From: Nymphaea colorata
Lineage: Eukaryota; Streptophyta; Magnoliopsida; Nymphaeales; Nymphaeaceae
Assembly (NCBI RefSeq): GCF_008831285.2
Contig: NC_045148.1
Coordinates: 2,048,001 to 2,108,000 of the forward strand
Direction of reading: 5' to 3'
Length of the DNA stretch: 60,000 nt
The notes beneath the pieces are model-generated. The model saw nothing but the letters and a program-made list of their open reading frames with translations, had not been told where the DNA came from and made no database searches. Below, one piece after another: positions 1 through 12,270 of the stretch; position 1 is the stretch's first letter, and the number at the start of each line of letters is the position of its first letter. A program made the translations under genes and the position numbers.

Positions 1-2233
1 GGCTTTGCTTGTGACGTGGCTTGGCGTGATTGCACAAAACACTCCCTTTTCTTAACGATCCGCGGTTTTTATATGTGAGGAAAATTTCATCCGCTGTTTG
101 CGTCAGCCATGGATTTCTTTCAATGTGAATACGAGATCAGCCTCAGATCTCAGATCCGTAGCTTACCTATCAAATAGAGTCTTACTCCTCAACGCAACTA
201 CTTGGATCATATTCATACCCGGCACGCAAACAGTGGACGATAGGGGCTTTGAGATCTACGAATTTAAGATCGAATCGCCCTCGAAACCAATTCTTGAAAC
301 ACGTTTCTGAGGGTCTTTTGGTTTGTGGTTTCGGTGCTTAAACGGAACGCAGCAGTTCCATGCCAAAGGAATCGATGCAAACATGAGACAAACATGGGGC
401 GCCTGTCCCCAGCTTAGCGTTCTCGAAACGTCGAGGAAGACTGCAAGTAACGCCGCTAAATGCACGAGCGAAGCAACTTGAGGAACGCCGGTTCTGTTCT
501 TCGAGTTACGCTTGCTAATCAGAAAGAGAACAACCTGCTTTACCTGTTAGGAGAACAACAAATCAAGCACGCCCTGTTCTTGGTGGTTTGTTCCTGCAGG
601 GTGTCCAACCGCCCCATCATTCACTTGAGAACGACACAGTTTGTCGGTTGTTTTGCATCAGCAGTAGTTGGGGAGATCGACTTGTGATGAAGCTATCGGT
701 GGAGTTGCTTGCCACATTGATTTTTGAGGAGTTGCAAAAGTGAAGAGACGATACAGATTTGATTATTCGAGTGAAGTTGGAGTTAGCTGATTTTTCGTAT
801 CATTTGGCTGTGAATTCATCTGATGAAAAGATAAAACTTGGTCCATTCTGGTGACTTGAGTCATTTTTTTCTTTTTCCTTTTCTTCGGATGGAATTGGTG
901 CCTTTGAGGCTTCGTTTCAATGGCAAGGAAGATTAGGTCTTTTGTGCACCAAGAAGCCAAAGCCAAGACTTCGTTATGACAATGAGATGCTATCAGGAGC
1001 CCTCTTTTTACAGATGCCTTTGGGATATTAAAGGTTTTCCCTGTTGAGAGTTTTCACTCTTTCACTAATGGCTGCTCCTCGTCGTTTTCAAATCAAAATG
1101 GAGTCACTGGCTGACGTCGCACACGTACATATGCACTATTTAGCTTCAGTCACCACAAAATGTAAGTCACATGGGTAGGGGTAAGGCCCGGATACAGGTA
1201 CAAATACAGCAACTTTAAAAAAAATGTGAGCATGGAGATATGACAAGATATATATATAAAACAATACAAAAAAATACAATAAAATCAACATTTAAATAAA
1301 CTAGTGATATAAATAAAACTATTACACGATAATGAACAGTAACTCTAAAAACAGAACGAAAATTGAGTTGGAAAAAAATAAATCAAGCAAAATTAAGTAG
1401 TTTGAATCCCTTTCGATGCAAAAGATTTTCCCGTGTTTCCAAGTACCCACTTTGAGTATGGGTGCGATAAGTATAACATGGGTACATGAACCTTATTAAA
1501 GTATCCATGTGAACTTAGCTTAAAATTAATTGAGTCAAACATTCTTACGGACAAAATATTGCATAAGATGATGCATGATGGGAGAATCCTAAATGTCCCA
1601 GTCTAAGCTGCTCCAGAGTCTAAATTTTCTCTGAAGGACCACAATAATTCTCTCTCAATTGAATTTCGTAGCTTTATGATGCAAGCAGCATGAAAAACGC
1701 GTTTTTAGTGATGGAAGAAGTAAAATTCTTGCAGAAATGGAATGCTAGCATGGACACATAGTTCTTCAGAGAAACAAATCAACAATCTTCAGCTTCTAAA
1801 ATGAAGCTTTACATCAGCAGGCGGCATAGTGCAAGTTGAACAGATAAAAGACCTGCATGGTCAGTTTCCTGATCTCGACGCAGTTTCTTTGTGCAGTAAA
1901 AAAGTAAAAAAAGAAATTGACTGCAGATGTTAATCAGAGATGTAAGGACTGCAAGTTGATAGGCTGCTCGCTACAGCGGGCAATCATAGAAAGTTGAAGA
2001 AGCGAGACAAACAACATGCTTGGCAAGTTTCTACTTTCTTGTTTTAATTCATAATCTGATACATAAGATGAGACCTTACGGCATTATTCATATTGTCACA
2101 GGGAGAAAAGAAAAGAAGAAACTAGTAAGGACAGTTGCGTAGTAGCCATCTTCTATAAGAGAAGTGTACTTGAAAGGTAATTCTAAGCAGCAGAATGCTT
2201 TGCCAAGGCACCGGTTTACATATAAAATCCCAC
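1..2233. other. Intergenic / unrecognised left-edge sequence
   Basis: I recognise no gene here. Short open frames exist on both strands (for example 98-310 plus and 256-465 minus), but none shows a known domain, splice-supported continuation or repeat relationship. The first 700 bases are less AT-rich than the rest and could hold the end of a gene lying mostly outside the window. Bases 1200-1600 are AT-rich and look non-coding. The last part, roughly 2050-2233, would contain the 3'UTR of the minus-strand hydrolase gene. Confidence 0.4.
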
Positions 2234-5200
2234 TTAAGCCGACAAAACTGTAGGCTTCTCTCCTAGCAAGAGAGACCTTATAACTTGTTTCGGGAAAACC
2301 TCGTCATATATGAACATGTGCCCTGCACCCTGAATCTCATGGTAGTGTATCCAAGGAAGCTTTTTGGCAATGTATCTCTGCAGCAATACAGTGACAAACC
2401 CATCTTCATCCCCTTGCCACAGGTGAACTGAGCCGTCATAGTTTGGGAATGGGTTACTGAGGTCCAACGGATCAAAATCCCATTTTCCAAAGCCGATCAT
2501 CACGTCACGATGAAGGCATTCATATTCGCCTTGTTGCCTTATCTCTGCCTGAAAAGAGCAAAAAGGGATTTGAAGGGTATTAGCAGACAAGTGTGAGTGA
2601 AGATGTACGTATGTGTAGGAATAGAAAGAATCTTATGCACATTTAACATGAAAGCAGTGTGGAGAATACCATGATCATAGTTGCTTGCACATGGGAGAAT
2701 CTCATGACATTTTAGCATCATTTGAAAAATTTATTGCATCTCAGAAAAATTTGAGCACATGCTGAGCTTGTATCTGAACATCCTACAACGAATCCAAATA
2801 TTTTGGGAAACAGACCAATAACATAGAAAAGGCCTTGGGATAGCTCGGAGAAATTACAGAAAATCAGCTATAACAACACAAAAGACACTAAAATATAGAA
2901 CACTGGATTGACTGGTTTGTTCACCTGCAGGCTACGGTTGACTACTCAATCATATAGGAAAATGGTGAGGCGTATTAAATGATCTCATACAATATGATTA
3001 TTAAGAAAGACCACTTAGATGAATGAGTCATTGGGCAAAAATAGTTGATACTGCAGGAGATGCCTAGACGGTAGCCTGACTTGAAACTATGTCCTCTAAC
3101 CAATGACAGTTGTTCATGTTCTTTTCCTCTCTATGTTATGAGTCATTGGGCAAAAATAGTTGATACTGCAGGAGATGCCTAGACGGTAGCCTGACTTGAA
3201 ACTATGTCCTCTAACCAATGACAGTTGTTCATGTTCTTTTCCTCTCTATGTTGGAAGATTAGTTTAGGGAGCAAAAAATTAGATCCCAGGTATTGAACTA
3301 TTAACCGCCCTGCATTTGAAGGAGTTGGATCCAAGCAAGTGGGCAGAACTTTCTTCTTATCATGATGACAGTTCATTTGGTGAGGTCAGCGATTGAGCAG
3401 AATTTTGTTTTCTAAAGATACAATTCTCTATATGTATATCATATACATATCATGTGGTATTTGCTTTGCGTTTTGACTCGAGGAAATTGAAATTATTGAT
3501 ATGTTTTATGACCAATAATTGACTGCTCTGCTCCTATTAATGAAAAAGCTTGACATTGCATAATGAGAACAGAAACAAAAGGACAGCACCAATAATTGGC
3601 AACTTTTCCAATTCAAAAATTTACTTCACTTTTTCTTAACATGCATAGATAGAGGAAGCAACAGTTACCTCATGAGCCCTCGGAGGCAAGCTGGACAAGA
3701 GTTTATGGTCATGGGCGTTAAAGATCCGGAAATCACCGGCTTCAACACTAGAAGCAGGGAACCATTTTTGAGTCATCCACCAGTACGTCAGCCATGGAAG
3801 ATGGTGACCAACTCGAAGGGTCCATCGATCTTGTACCAATTGTACGTTATATGCCTCTTTAAACAAATCTTTGGGGAATCCCCTCCACCAAAAGTTGGCA
3901 ACAGGAGCTAGGAGTGCTGCTCCTGCTAACCTGTAATTAGAGCAACTTTTTGTCATTCATGTAACCAAAAGCTATAGAATAATATGACAAGATGTCAAGG
4001 AACGATAGAAAAAACCAAGTATTTTCTTGAATTTTGAATCGGTTTAAAGTTCAAGTTTCTTTGATAAAAGCAGGAAGGGTCACAAATCTCATTAATAGGA
4101 GAATCTTAATAAAACGAAATATCATGGTACAAGAATTATGATTTTTCCCTGGAAGTTCATGAAGGATCACAGGCACATATATTAATAAACCATGGAGAAA
4201 AATAAGAAAATGATTCATGTATTACTAAAGTTGCAGTAAGAACGTTACGCTTAAAAAAGAAGAGATTTCTTGATGTTTATTCTTTCCGGTGTTTAGACAA
4301 ATTTGTCAACGAATACAGTGATAACTGATAATACAAATTATGAAGTGATTTAGTGAACAGAGCAAAAGAGTTCTTATGCCAATGAAAGGAGCGATTGGAA
4401 CTAGAAAACTAATCATTAACAGTAACAAAACCCAAATTTTCACGGGCGTAGTGTTTGATTACAACTTATCCTAGCAATATTCCCTTCATTACCTGTGGGG
4501 TATGTACTTGAGGCAACTCCATACATGCTGGCCCCCCATGGAAAAGCCCATAATATAAAACTTGGGCCCCAGATTCAAACGATCTGCAAAATCTTGTATG
4601 TCATCTGCCTTGCTCTTCACCGACTGCTTTGGGTTCGGATCGCTCTGTCCATACCCTGGCCTGTCAATGGCCACAATGTATGCACCCAACTCTTCCAAGA
4701 CATCCTGGAAAGCCCCATCAAAGTTTTTAACAAGCCAATTTACCAAGAAGAAAGTAAACCTACAATACATAAATAAGCATGATGGGAAAGGAATTAAACT
4801 ATAGATGCTGTCAAAAGTAACTGCATTTATCCTAGTTTTCCCGCTACATAACTTAATACTACGTTGGAGCTGGAGTTGTTGGGAACCAAAACTAAAGCTA
4901 AATCAGACGATTCAAACAGGAAATGAAACCAAGTTCATTTTTCCCTTTCTCCTTTTATTTTCCAAGCATCATCTCTGTTCCAAATTTACTAGTTTATTCC
5001 AATTTGGAAGACTAATTTTTTATTGTTCTGATTCAAGACCCACGTTCGCTCATTTTTCTGTAAAATTTGCTTAGATGAAAGTCAAAGCTTCAAAAGTAGT
5101 ATGAAGACAGAGGTGGAGATGCTTGAACAGAAGAGAAGGAAAGAAAAAAAAAGGAGGGAGGAACAAAGAAAAGAAAAGAAGTTACCCGAGGTACTGGCAT

Positions 5201-5437
5201 AGCATCATGCCGGCATTGATCGAAACCATGAACATAGACAATTTTATGTTTGGCCTTCTCTTTAGGTACTCCCATTTCCTTGTAAGCGAGGTACCTTCCA
5301 TCTCTAAGCTTCACTCTAGTTGCTGTGACAGGAGGACCTTTGGGAGAGCCACATATTTTTGAGGGAGCTGGCTTGATTGCCTGGTAAACCCATACAACAG
5401 CACCTACCAAACCAACCAAGGCAATTTGGGCAAACAT
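2234..5437 (-). CDS. Alpha/beta hydrolase, membrane-anchored, 4 exons, 346 aa
   Basis: A serine hydrolase of the alpha/beta fold, in the plant family usually annotated only as alpha/beta-hydrolases superfamily protein; its substrate is unknown. Coding exons are 5437-5186, 4704-4493, 3930-3669 and 2548-2234, joined in phases 0, 2 and 0 with GT-AG borders, giving 346 aa plus a TAA stop. Residues 2-22 form one hydrophobic segment (signal anchor). The oxyanion HGFD motif is at 70-73. The nucleophile Ser139 lies in GFSMGG, the acid is Asp289 or Asp291 in the GDED motif, and His319 lies in GAGHM, so the triad is complete. Tryptophan-rich stretches typical of this plant family (NFWW, LTYWW) are in exon 3. 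The start is the first Met; a splice acceptor ends two bases upstream of it, so the leader is probably interrupted by an intron. Intron 3 contains a perfect 115-bp tandem duplication. The gene appears intact. Confidence 0.93.
3023..3252. repeat. Perfect 2 x 115-bp tandem duplication in hydrolase intron 3
   Basis: Bases 3023-3137 and 3138-3252 read as identical, each starting ATGAGTCATTGGG and ending CTCTCTATGTT, with no spacer. The pair lies wholly within intron 3 (3668-2549) and does not touch splice sites. Identity over 115 bases suggests a recent duplication or an assembly artefact. Confidence 0.95.
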
Positions 5438-5438
5438 A

Positions 5439-6024
5439 TCTGCAAGAATTTATCTTAACTCAGCTTCACAGTAAAAATACGCATGCCCATATAAAACGAT
5501 TATCTAACATTGATAAGCACTCTTGGCAAATAGCACTCTTCACTAGAACAAAACTTGGCAAAGTGGATAAGGAATTAGAGGCAGAGATCGTCTCCAAACT
5601 AACTATTTCACAGGTTCAGATCCTCTGCTTATCTGTTGCTTCTTTTCTAATAGCAGTAGCATTACCATGAAGACCTTTTCACATAAAAACCCAGATCAAG
5701 AAAGAAATTTCTCTGAGATATCTGCCTGTCTTCCTCTCATTCAATCATATGTATTCGCCAAAAAGAAAAGTGAGAAAGAAATGGAACTAACAGAACAGTA
5801 AGACTCTTTTCTGTTTACAACCCACAATTCCGAGGAACTCAAAGCCCAAAAGGAAAAAGGAAAACTCAGAGCATAAATGATAAATCTGTTATCCTCCAAG
5901 CTGAAACCATTCCCCAAGCAAAAACTCGAGAAATGAAATCCCACTGGGGCAACGCTTTCAGTAAAGAAAAAAAGAAAGAACAACCGAAAGAAAGCCAAAA
6001 GTAAAAGGAGAACAAAGCGACACC
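5439..6024 (-). other. Probable 5'UTR intron and leader of the hydrolase gene
   Basis: On the minus strand a pyrimidine-rich acceptor ending in TTGCAG sits two bases before the hydrolase start codon. About 580 bases upstream there is a plausible donor (ATTAG/GTGTCG, exon end near 6024), followed further upstream by a TATA box. This fits a leader exon of about 60 nt and an intron of about 585 nt. The acceptor is seen directly; the donor is inferred. Alternatively, transcription starts closer to the ATG and the acceptor-like site is chance. Confidence 0.45.
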
Positions 6025-6108
6025 TAATGGGAGTTTGAGCTAGGTGCCTCGCTTTCCTTTGCCTGCTCAGTACAGGCGCTCTAGCAAAGGAGACTGCCCA
6101 CTGCTTCC

Positions 6109-6116
6109 TTTATATA
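6109..6116 (-). promoter_or_regulatory. TATA box for the hydrolase gene
   Basis: A perfect TATATAAA on the minus strand within a GC-richer patch, about 85 bases upstream of the inferred leader exon end. Spacing and orientation fit the core promoter of the hydrolase gene. No experimental start site is visible. Confidence 0.5.
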
Positions 6117-6149
6117 GTTACACTCAATACCCGCCACTATTGGATGCCC

Positions 6150-7185
6150 TTCATGGTTTCATCTTTCATTTAATCCATCTTACGTAAAATTTCCGTCGGC
6201 TCGTCAAACTCGGCCGGTAGTCCACGAATCCCGACAAGCCGCCACCTGTGGCCCATTCTCCTGCTGAGCACTATTTTGGCTTTTGGTGTGATAAAAATCG
6301 ATGGCTATATACACTCTTTTCCAGGAGCATCATGGCTTTGGGAGCAATGAAATTGGAAACACCGGTACTTACAGAAACACGGGTCCGTTTCAGTCGGAGT
6401 AGTAAGACAAAACAACCGAAGTCAATTTCCTGGGAAAAAGATGCCATGTACGTTACGGCAGTAAAAACGAAAGGGTCGCCTCTTTTAGTTGTTTACTGCT
6501 GTAGCTATTGGTTTTGACCAGGCAGTTCAAAGAAAGGATTGAAGAGACGTTCAGTGACAAAACCATGCAGATGAGACGAACCCATGCTTACAACACTGCC
6601 TATTAATGGTTTTGGCTTTGTAGGGACTGGAAATTTCTGGTTGGTTGAGAGACACTATTAATTAGTTACTCGTTGGTTGGATTTATAACCATTAAATGAT
6701 CTATATGAATTCCAAACCTAGGTAAATCTACCATACATAATGAAGGTTTTGTGTTTTGCTAACAAAATAACTAAAACTAATTTTTTCTTTAATGCTTTTG
6801 AGCTACAAATAGGTTCCAAAAAGGGTTAAATTTCTCTAATCCTAATGAGCAGGCTTGCACCCCATTGTTAAGGAATTGAAAACAGCAATTTTTGTGCCAA
6901 AATGAAAAAAAAAACCAAGTTTTCTAATGTTATCCTGGAAAAACACGTTTTCAGCATATGGTTAAATTTTATAACATTTCCCTTGATTTTTTTGTCTCAA
7001 GTGGTTGACCCTCTCTGGCCTTACCAATATACAGCAAAGCAGAAATCAGTGCCATGAGGACCAGAAAAATAAAAGAAACCCGATTCAGCAAAACATGTAG
7101 CATTTTCTTTTTGGCAAAAAAGATAAAATCAGGCCCTTTTACTAAGGAGAAAAAATAAAAAGTTTATCTCATTTTGTTGTCGCGT
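6150..7185. other. Intergenic, no gene seen
   Basis: Upstream region of the hydrolase gene. The part near 6190-6520 is less AT-rich and holds an 89-codon open frame without recognisable domains; the remainder is AT-rich with no repeat structure I can assign. Confidence 0.4.
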
Positions 7186-7515
7186 GGCTAGAGCCAAAAA
7201 TTTTAATATGAGGTAGGATTCGAGCTAGAATTTTTGTTAATGAGACATGAAATATATGGTTAACAAATTTTCAATTGATGATAAAGCGGTGACCCGAATC
7301 TGGTGAGGCTACTTCATATAACTGGACTTAATTTCACCCAAGTTTTGATACTTTTGCTCTTAATTTGAGGGATACCAAAAATTTGAAACCCTCTGGGGCA
7401 CCGAAATATATCTGAATAAACAAATAATTAAGGACACCAACATCTGTAAATAAAGAATTTTATGAGACCGTGTGGGCCACTGCCAACACAAGCCCACGTG
7501 TAGCTCCGGCACCGG
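7186..7515 (+). mobile_element. MITE-like relic related to the window's GTGGC-GGAGCCA family
   Basis: The left edge (GTGGCTAGAGCCAAAAATTTT) resembles the right terminus of the hAT-like element at 57428-58717 read in reverse, and the right edge reads GTAGCTCCGGCACCG, an imperfect inverted counterpart. Internal sequence (for example GTTAACAAATTTTCAATT) recurs on the opposite strand near 23500. No target duplication could be found, so the limits are approximate. Confidence 0.4.
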
Positions 7516-8229
7516 ACCCTGGACTTGTTGTAGGGGGCATTCTTTCCAAAAGCGCCTACATAGCAATTCCAACGCCCGGTCGTGCCACATTCCACGTTTG
7601 GCTCAACCTCAACAACACGAGCCTCATATTTAGACTTGCTTTTGATGTATGAATATACATTGCTGACGACTAAAGTAATATCACGTACACGAGTCAATTC
7701 ATTCGTTGATAGCGAAAGATGGGTGACCAAATCTCTACCATGGTAGGTGAAGGAGGCACGGCACGAATTTAAAATTTTCTTTTGATTCAGGATTACTTTG
7801 AAGTGTACCTCCTTTCCATTTCATTTTAATAAAAAAAAATGGATGCTTAATACTTTTTGATGAAGAGGAAAAAATTGGTAATTGAAAAAGAGAAAACTTA
7901 AGCTGTGGCTTCCGTGTTTGAAGGTGAGACCGACGTGACTCAATTGTCATCTTCCCGTCACTAAAGACAATCAAGAGGTTGGTGAGGGAGGCCGGCCAAG
8001 GTTAGATTTGATTCCCATGGCCGCTGCTTCTAGTAAAAGTGAAAAGCTGCGTACAAATTTCAAGTGGTTGCTTTGTGTCTTGTTGTTCACAACTGAAACT
8101 GAAAGATCTAGTCTTGAATTGTCATTAGAGTAGCGGGAAGAATCTGTAGGGTTTTTTGACTGATGAAACAATTACATTGTCATGAAATGCTAGCCTATTC
8201 AACATGAAATGCAACTTGTCATGAGTAAT

Positions 8230-8398
8230 CTGTAGGGCTTTTCTTATGTTCGCCGCTCTCAGGGTTCACAAAGCTTGCTTTGGAACTCATTACAGTCTGC
8301 ATGAAGAACCCGCTGGATCATGACAGCGACCATCTCAAGATTTGAATCCAAGTCCTTTTATGAGGTGGACTGCCATGCCACCGAGTGCGCTACAACCC
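8230..8398 (-). mobile_element. tRNA-derived SINE-like relic
   Basis: On the minus strand the segment begins AGGGGTTGTAGCGCACTCGG, resembling a pol III A box, followed after tRNA-like spacing by GGATTCAAATC, resembling a B box. The intervening text (CATGGCAGTCCACCTC) is of the type seen at the head of plant tRNA-related SINEs. It is not a functional tRNA: no cloverleaf or CCA-compatible acceptor stem is present. The tail and target duplications were not identified. Confidence 0.5.
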
Positions 8399-9091
8399 CT
8401 CGAAGTATATTTAGCGGTCCTTTATTCAACCTTTTTTCTGATCCAATTTTGAACTTGTTAAGTCAGGTTTTGATAATGAAATCTAGATCCTATTATTGAT
8501 TGAATTTCTTATTTGGTATGCAGTTTCATAATTGAACTCTATTTTAGAGTTGTTTTTTACCAGATGTCCCCTGACCTTGTGGTTGCACTAATGATGAACA
8601 AGAAAAATTTCAGGGTACGATAACTAGTTTAGTTTACCATGATTTATTAAGTCCCGATACAACTTTAAGATACTGGGGAGGAGTTTTGAGATTTTTTTAC
8701 AAACTATGAGTTGTTAACCTTCTCCTCACTCAAACAACTGGTGCATAGAGAGAGATGAAGACTTTCGAGTCGATTGCGATTTGAAAAGGACCTGATGTGA
8801 TTACATATAAATGTTCAAGACTTACATTAATCAAATCTAAATTTGGTTTTAATGAAACATAATATAACAACCATGATCAAACATTTTTCACAACATTGCT
8901 TAACAATTCAAGTTGTTTGTCGAAAATAAAACACCCGCGCATGCGCATGGAGGATAACGCTGTTTGTGGCTACCATTTGCGTCAGGCTTGCTTTGGCTGA
9001 GAGGAACCAACTCGCTCTCTTTAGTATTCTTTTGTAAAAGCCGAAAGAAAGGACATTTGTTACGTGTAAGGATTTTTTGTATTACCAAGTA

Positions 9092-9505
9092 GGGCTGCAC
9101 AATGAGCCAGTCAACTCGGATTCGATTCGAACTCACTCGAAAAAACTCTTCTCGTGCTCGATTCGTTTATAAACGAGCCGAGTTCAATCTTACAAAGATA
9201 CTCGAAACGATAAACGAATCGAATCCGCGTTTTAGGAACTCAACCCGTTTATATTCGACTTGACTCGAAAATCGATACTCTATATAATATCGCCAAAACC
9301 GGTTCATTGGTATTAACTTTTAAGGAAAAAACAAATTTTCACAAGTTACATGATCATGAGTTAACACTAAATAAGTTAACATCTAAACGAGTTAAATGGA
9401 TTAAAGGAATGGATTTTGAACTCGATTTCTTGTTGTCGAGTTCGAGCTGATGATCTAGAGCTCAAGGGTTTTGAGCCGAGCCATCTCGCATGTGCAGTCT
9501 TATTA
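9092..9505. mobile_element. TIR-type non-autonomous element, GAGC/CTCG-rich
   Basis: Starts GGGCTGCACAATGAGCC and ends with an approximate inverted counterpart (GGCTC...GCATGTGCAGTC). The interior is full of CTCGA, GAGCC and ACGAGC words within AT-rich surroundings, a composition common in plant non-autonomous DNA elements. It interrupts repeat unit A relative to units B and C, which supports insertion. No convincing target duplication was seen, so family assignment is open. Confidence 0.45.
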
Positions 9506-10438
9506 AAAGGCCTAATCTTTCCACAGGCTTGCATTGGAAGGACATGTGTTACATGAGGCGTCGATAGGAGGAAGTGTTTAGTCACACGCCTCTCCGTTCT
9601 TGGACTTTAGTGTTCAAGCAAACGCGCACAATTCGGTTACCGATGGAGTCCATTGATTCCTATGATATTTAAAAAGTTGAAACTAATATTGTAGAGTGCT
9701 TTAAAAACGAAAGAAAAGGTTTCTTCAAGATTTAAATATAACATTTCTCATGCAGATTTTAAATATATTACCATGACCCGTGTTTGACAAGTTTTAATAA
9801 AGGGAGAGGCGGATTAAATGGAAATATAATAGTACCAAAATAGGTGACCTGCTGTCATCAAAAGTTAAAAAATAAAAAGTTGTGGAAGAAAAAAGGAAAA
9901 TACAAAGCACACATGACACAACAGAATATTATATGACGAAGAGAGAAAGAGAGGAATATGAACCGACGAATCCGCAAGTGTTTATCGAAATATCAAATAT
10001 GAATCCGTGTTGATCTAAGCACGTGGTTTGATATAAAATAGTTGCATTAACCTTTTTTACATCATTTAATACGTTGCCTTATAATGTTTAAGATGGGCTT
10101 AAGGATTTATGTAAGGTAGGATGTCGACCTAGATCTCATAATAGGAACAACTTGACTTTTGTACCAATTTTTTTCAATTTTTTTTTGTCCTCTCAGTCTC
10201 ATTCTCTCACTTTCTTTCTTTTGTGCTTTTTTTTTTAAAAAAATTTTTTCCTTCACAAAACAATCTTTTACTTCATGATCGATTAGTACCAGAAAAAATG
10301 AGAAAAATTCAGGTTCATATTATGCTTAACTTCTACATTTTTCAACTTTATCTATATTATTTAATCAACATTATTTGACTTGCTTCGAATCAACTGCGCA
10401 GACAATTCCCACTAAATTTAATATATATGTGTTGTATA

Positions 10439-10444
<6 letters not shown>

Positions 10445-10482
<38 letters not shown>

Positions 10483-10497
10483 TTATATATATATATG
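10445..10497. repeat. (TA)n microsatellite
   Basis: Imperfect TA tract interrupted by CATATATTA, inside repeat unit A. Confidence 0.95.
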
Positions 10498-11079
10498 TGA
10501 AAATGATGATATAAGAACTTAGATCCAGGTTTTCTCCTAAGGTCTAAACGTAAGTTACTTAGCCACGGGAAACTTTCTTCTAGTTGTCCCTACAGTGACA
10601 TATTTGGCAACACTAGGATGTGGTCTACCCTGTTAGATTACTCAACATATAGAGAGTGATTTGATGTTTTTGGCCTTCAAAGTTGTTGAATCTTTAGAGA
10701 TTGCAGAAAAGTATAACCTCATTTTCTAGAAATTAGAAATCTTGAGTTTGAACATTTTACATGAAAGACATCTTTCTCCTGTAGGGTGTGGTGTTTCATA
10801 CGCCTAAGTTGATGAGACATCCTTTTCTTTTCTTATGGGACTCAGGTGATAAACAAACACCGGATTTCACCACTATATTAAAAGAAGGATTTAACAAAAC
10901 CTCGGATTTCAGGTTGAAAGGAAGGGGCTTGACTTTCAATCCTTTTATTAAAAGATTCAGCTTTTCATTTATTCTATATAAAAATTTTGAAAAATTATAC
11001 TTCATGGCTCGTTAAAATTAAACTACAATTTGCTTCCATTCACAAAAAATCTTAAGCTTTGCCCCTGATGCTAGTAGGA

Positions 11080-12103
11080 TCCAAATTTGGTTTTAATGAA
11101 ACGTAATGTCACAACCATGATCAAACATTTTCTACAAAATTGGTTGTTAACTATTCAACTTATTTTAAAAAGTTAAAACTAATATTCGCAGACTGATTTG
11201 AAAACGAAAGAAAAGGTCACTTCAAGACTTAAATATAAAAATTTCTCGTGCAGATTTTAAATATATTACTATGGCCCATTTGACAAGTTTCAATATATGG
11301 AGGGAGGTAGCTTAAATGAAAAGATAATATTACCAAAATATGTGACCGCCTTCATCATAAGTTAAAAAATTAAAATTGTGGAAGACAAAAAAAAAAATAC
11401 AAAGCACACATGACACAACACAATATTATATTATATGACGAAGAGAGAGAGAGAGCCGATAAAATGAGAATATATAACAAAATTTGGGGACAAAAGGTCC
11501 CTTAGGTACATCCGCAAAAAACAAACCGTAAAAACAGAATAAGAAAGAGGAAATATATAATACAATGCACAAAAAAATAAAAGAGAGAGGAAAGACGGCG
11601 CGGCACAGTCACCCAATCACAGACGGACAGCGGCGCTTCAACTGAATGACAAACTGAACATCCCCTTGCACAAGACGAGCCACAGACGAATTTGCAAGTG
11701 TTTATTGAAATATCACATGAAGCCGTTCGTTTGATCGCACAAAGTTTGATCAAAGCACGTGGTTCGAAGTATTATACAATAGCGACATTAAACTTCTCTA
11801 AATCATCTATTACGTTGCGTTTTCTTTTATAATGTGTAAGATCGGCTTTAGGTTAGAATGTTGACCTAGATCTCATAGTAGGAACAAGTTTATTTTTGTA
11901 CTATTTTTTTTCGACTTTTCTTTCTTTTGTCATTTTTTTAATTTTTCCTTTGCACAACCGTGTTTTTTTTACTTTAAAATTGATCAGTTCTAAAAAAATT
12001 AGAAAATTCAGTTTCATTGTAAACTTAACTTCCACATTTTTCAACTCACATGATTCCCGCTAAATTTAGTGTACATGGGTCCCGTAATCACTGGTTTTCC
12101 TAC

Positions 12104-12150
<47 letters not shown>

Positions 12151-12270
12151 ACTTAGGTCCAGAGTTTCTCCTACTTTTAAGATTAAACCCCAAGTTACTC
12201 ATCGTCCCAAACTTGTAGATCTTTTGAATTCAGGGCAGAACCGGACATCCTTCCAACACTTTGCGTTTCA
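11080..12270 (+). repeat. Segmental repeat unit B
   Basis: Second, shorter copy. It begins where AAATTTGGTTTTAATGAAAC recurs (also near 8840 in unit A) and keeps the shared order: AAGTTAAAACTAATATT, AACGAAAGAAAAGG, ACACATGACACAACA, TGTTTATTGAAATATCA, AGCACGTGG. It ends with the GTCCCAAACTT and GGACATCC words also present in unit C. Divergence by point changes and small gaps is substantial, so the duplication is old. Confidence 0.7.
12106..12148. repeat. (TA)n microsatellite
   Basis: Uninterrupted TA tract inside repeat unit B, at about the position of the TA tract in unit A, suggesting the microsatellite predates the duplication. Confidence 0.95.

Larger units (their letters stand above)
7800..10775 (+). 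repeat. Segmental repeat unit A
   Basis: First of three diverged, head-to-tail copies of an AT-rich segment with no coding content. Anchors shared with unit C, in the same order: GATTTGATTC(C/T)CATGGCC (8006 and 12373), CTTCTA(G/A)TAAAAGTGAAA, and TAGAAATTAGAAATCTTG (10727 and 14234). Anchors shared with unit B include ACACATGACACAACA (near 9909 and 11406) and a stretch around AACGAAAGAAAAGG. Unit A is longer because it also carries a SINE-like relic and a TIR element. Confidence 0.7.

Noticed and set aside
8336-8398. Minus-strand tRNA gene
   Set aside because: A- and B-box-like words are present but no cloverleaf can be drawn; better explained as a tRNA-derived SINE relic.
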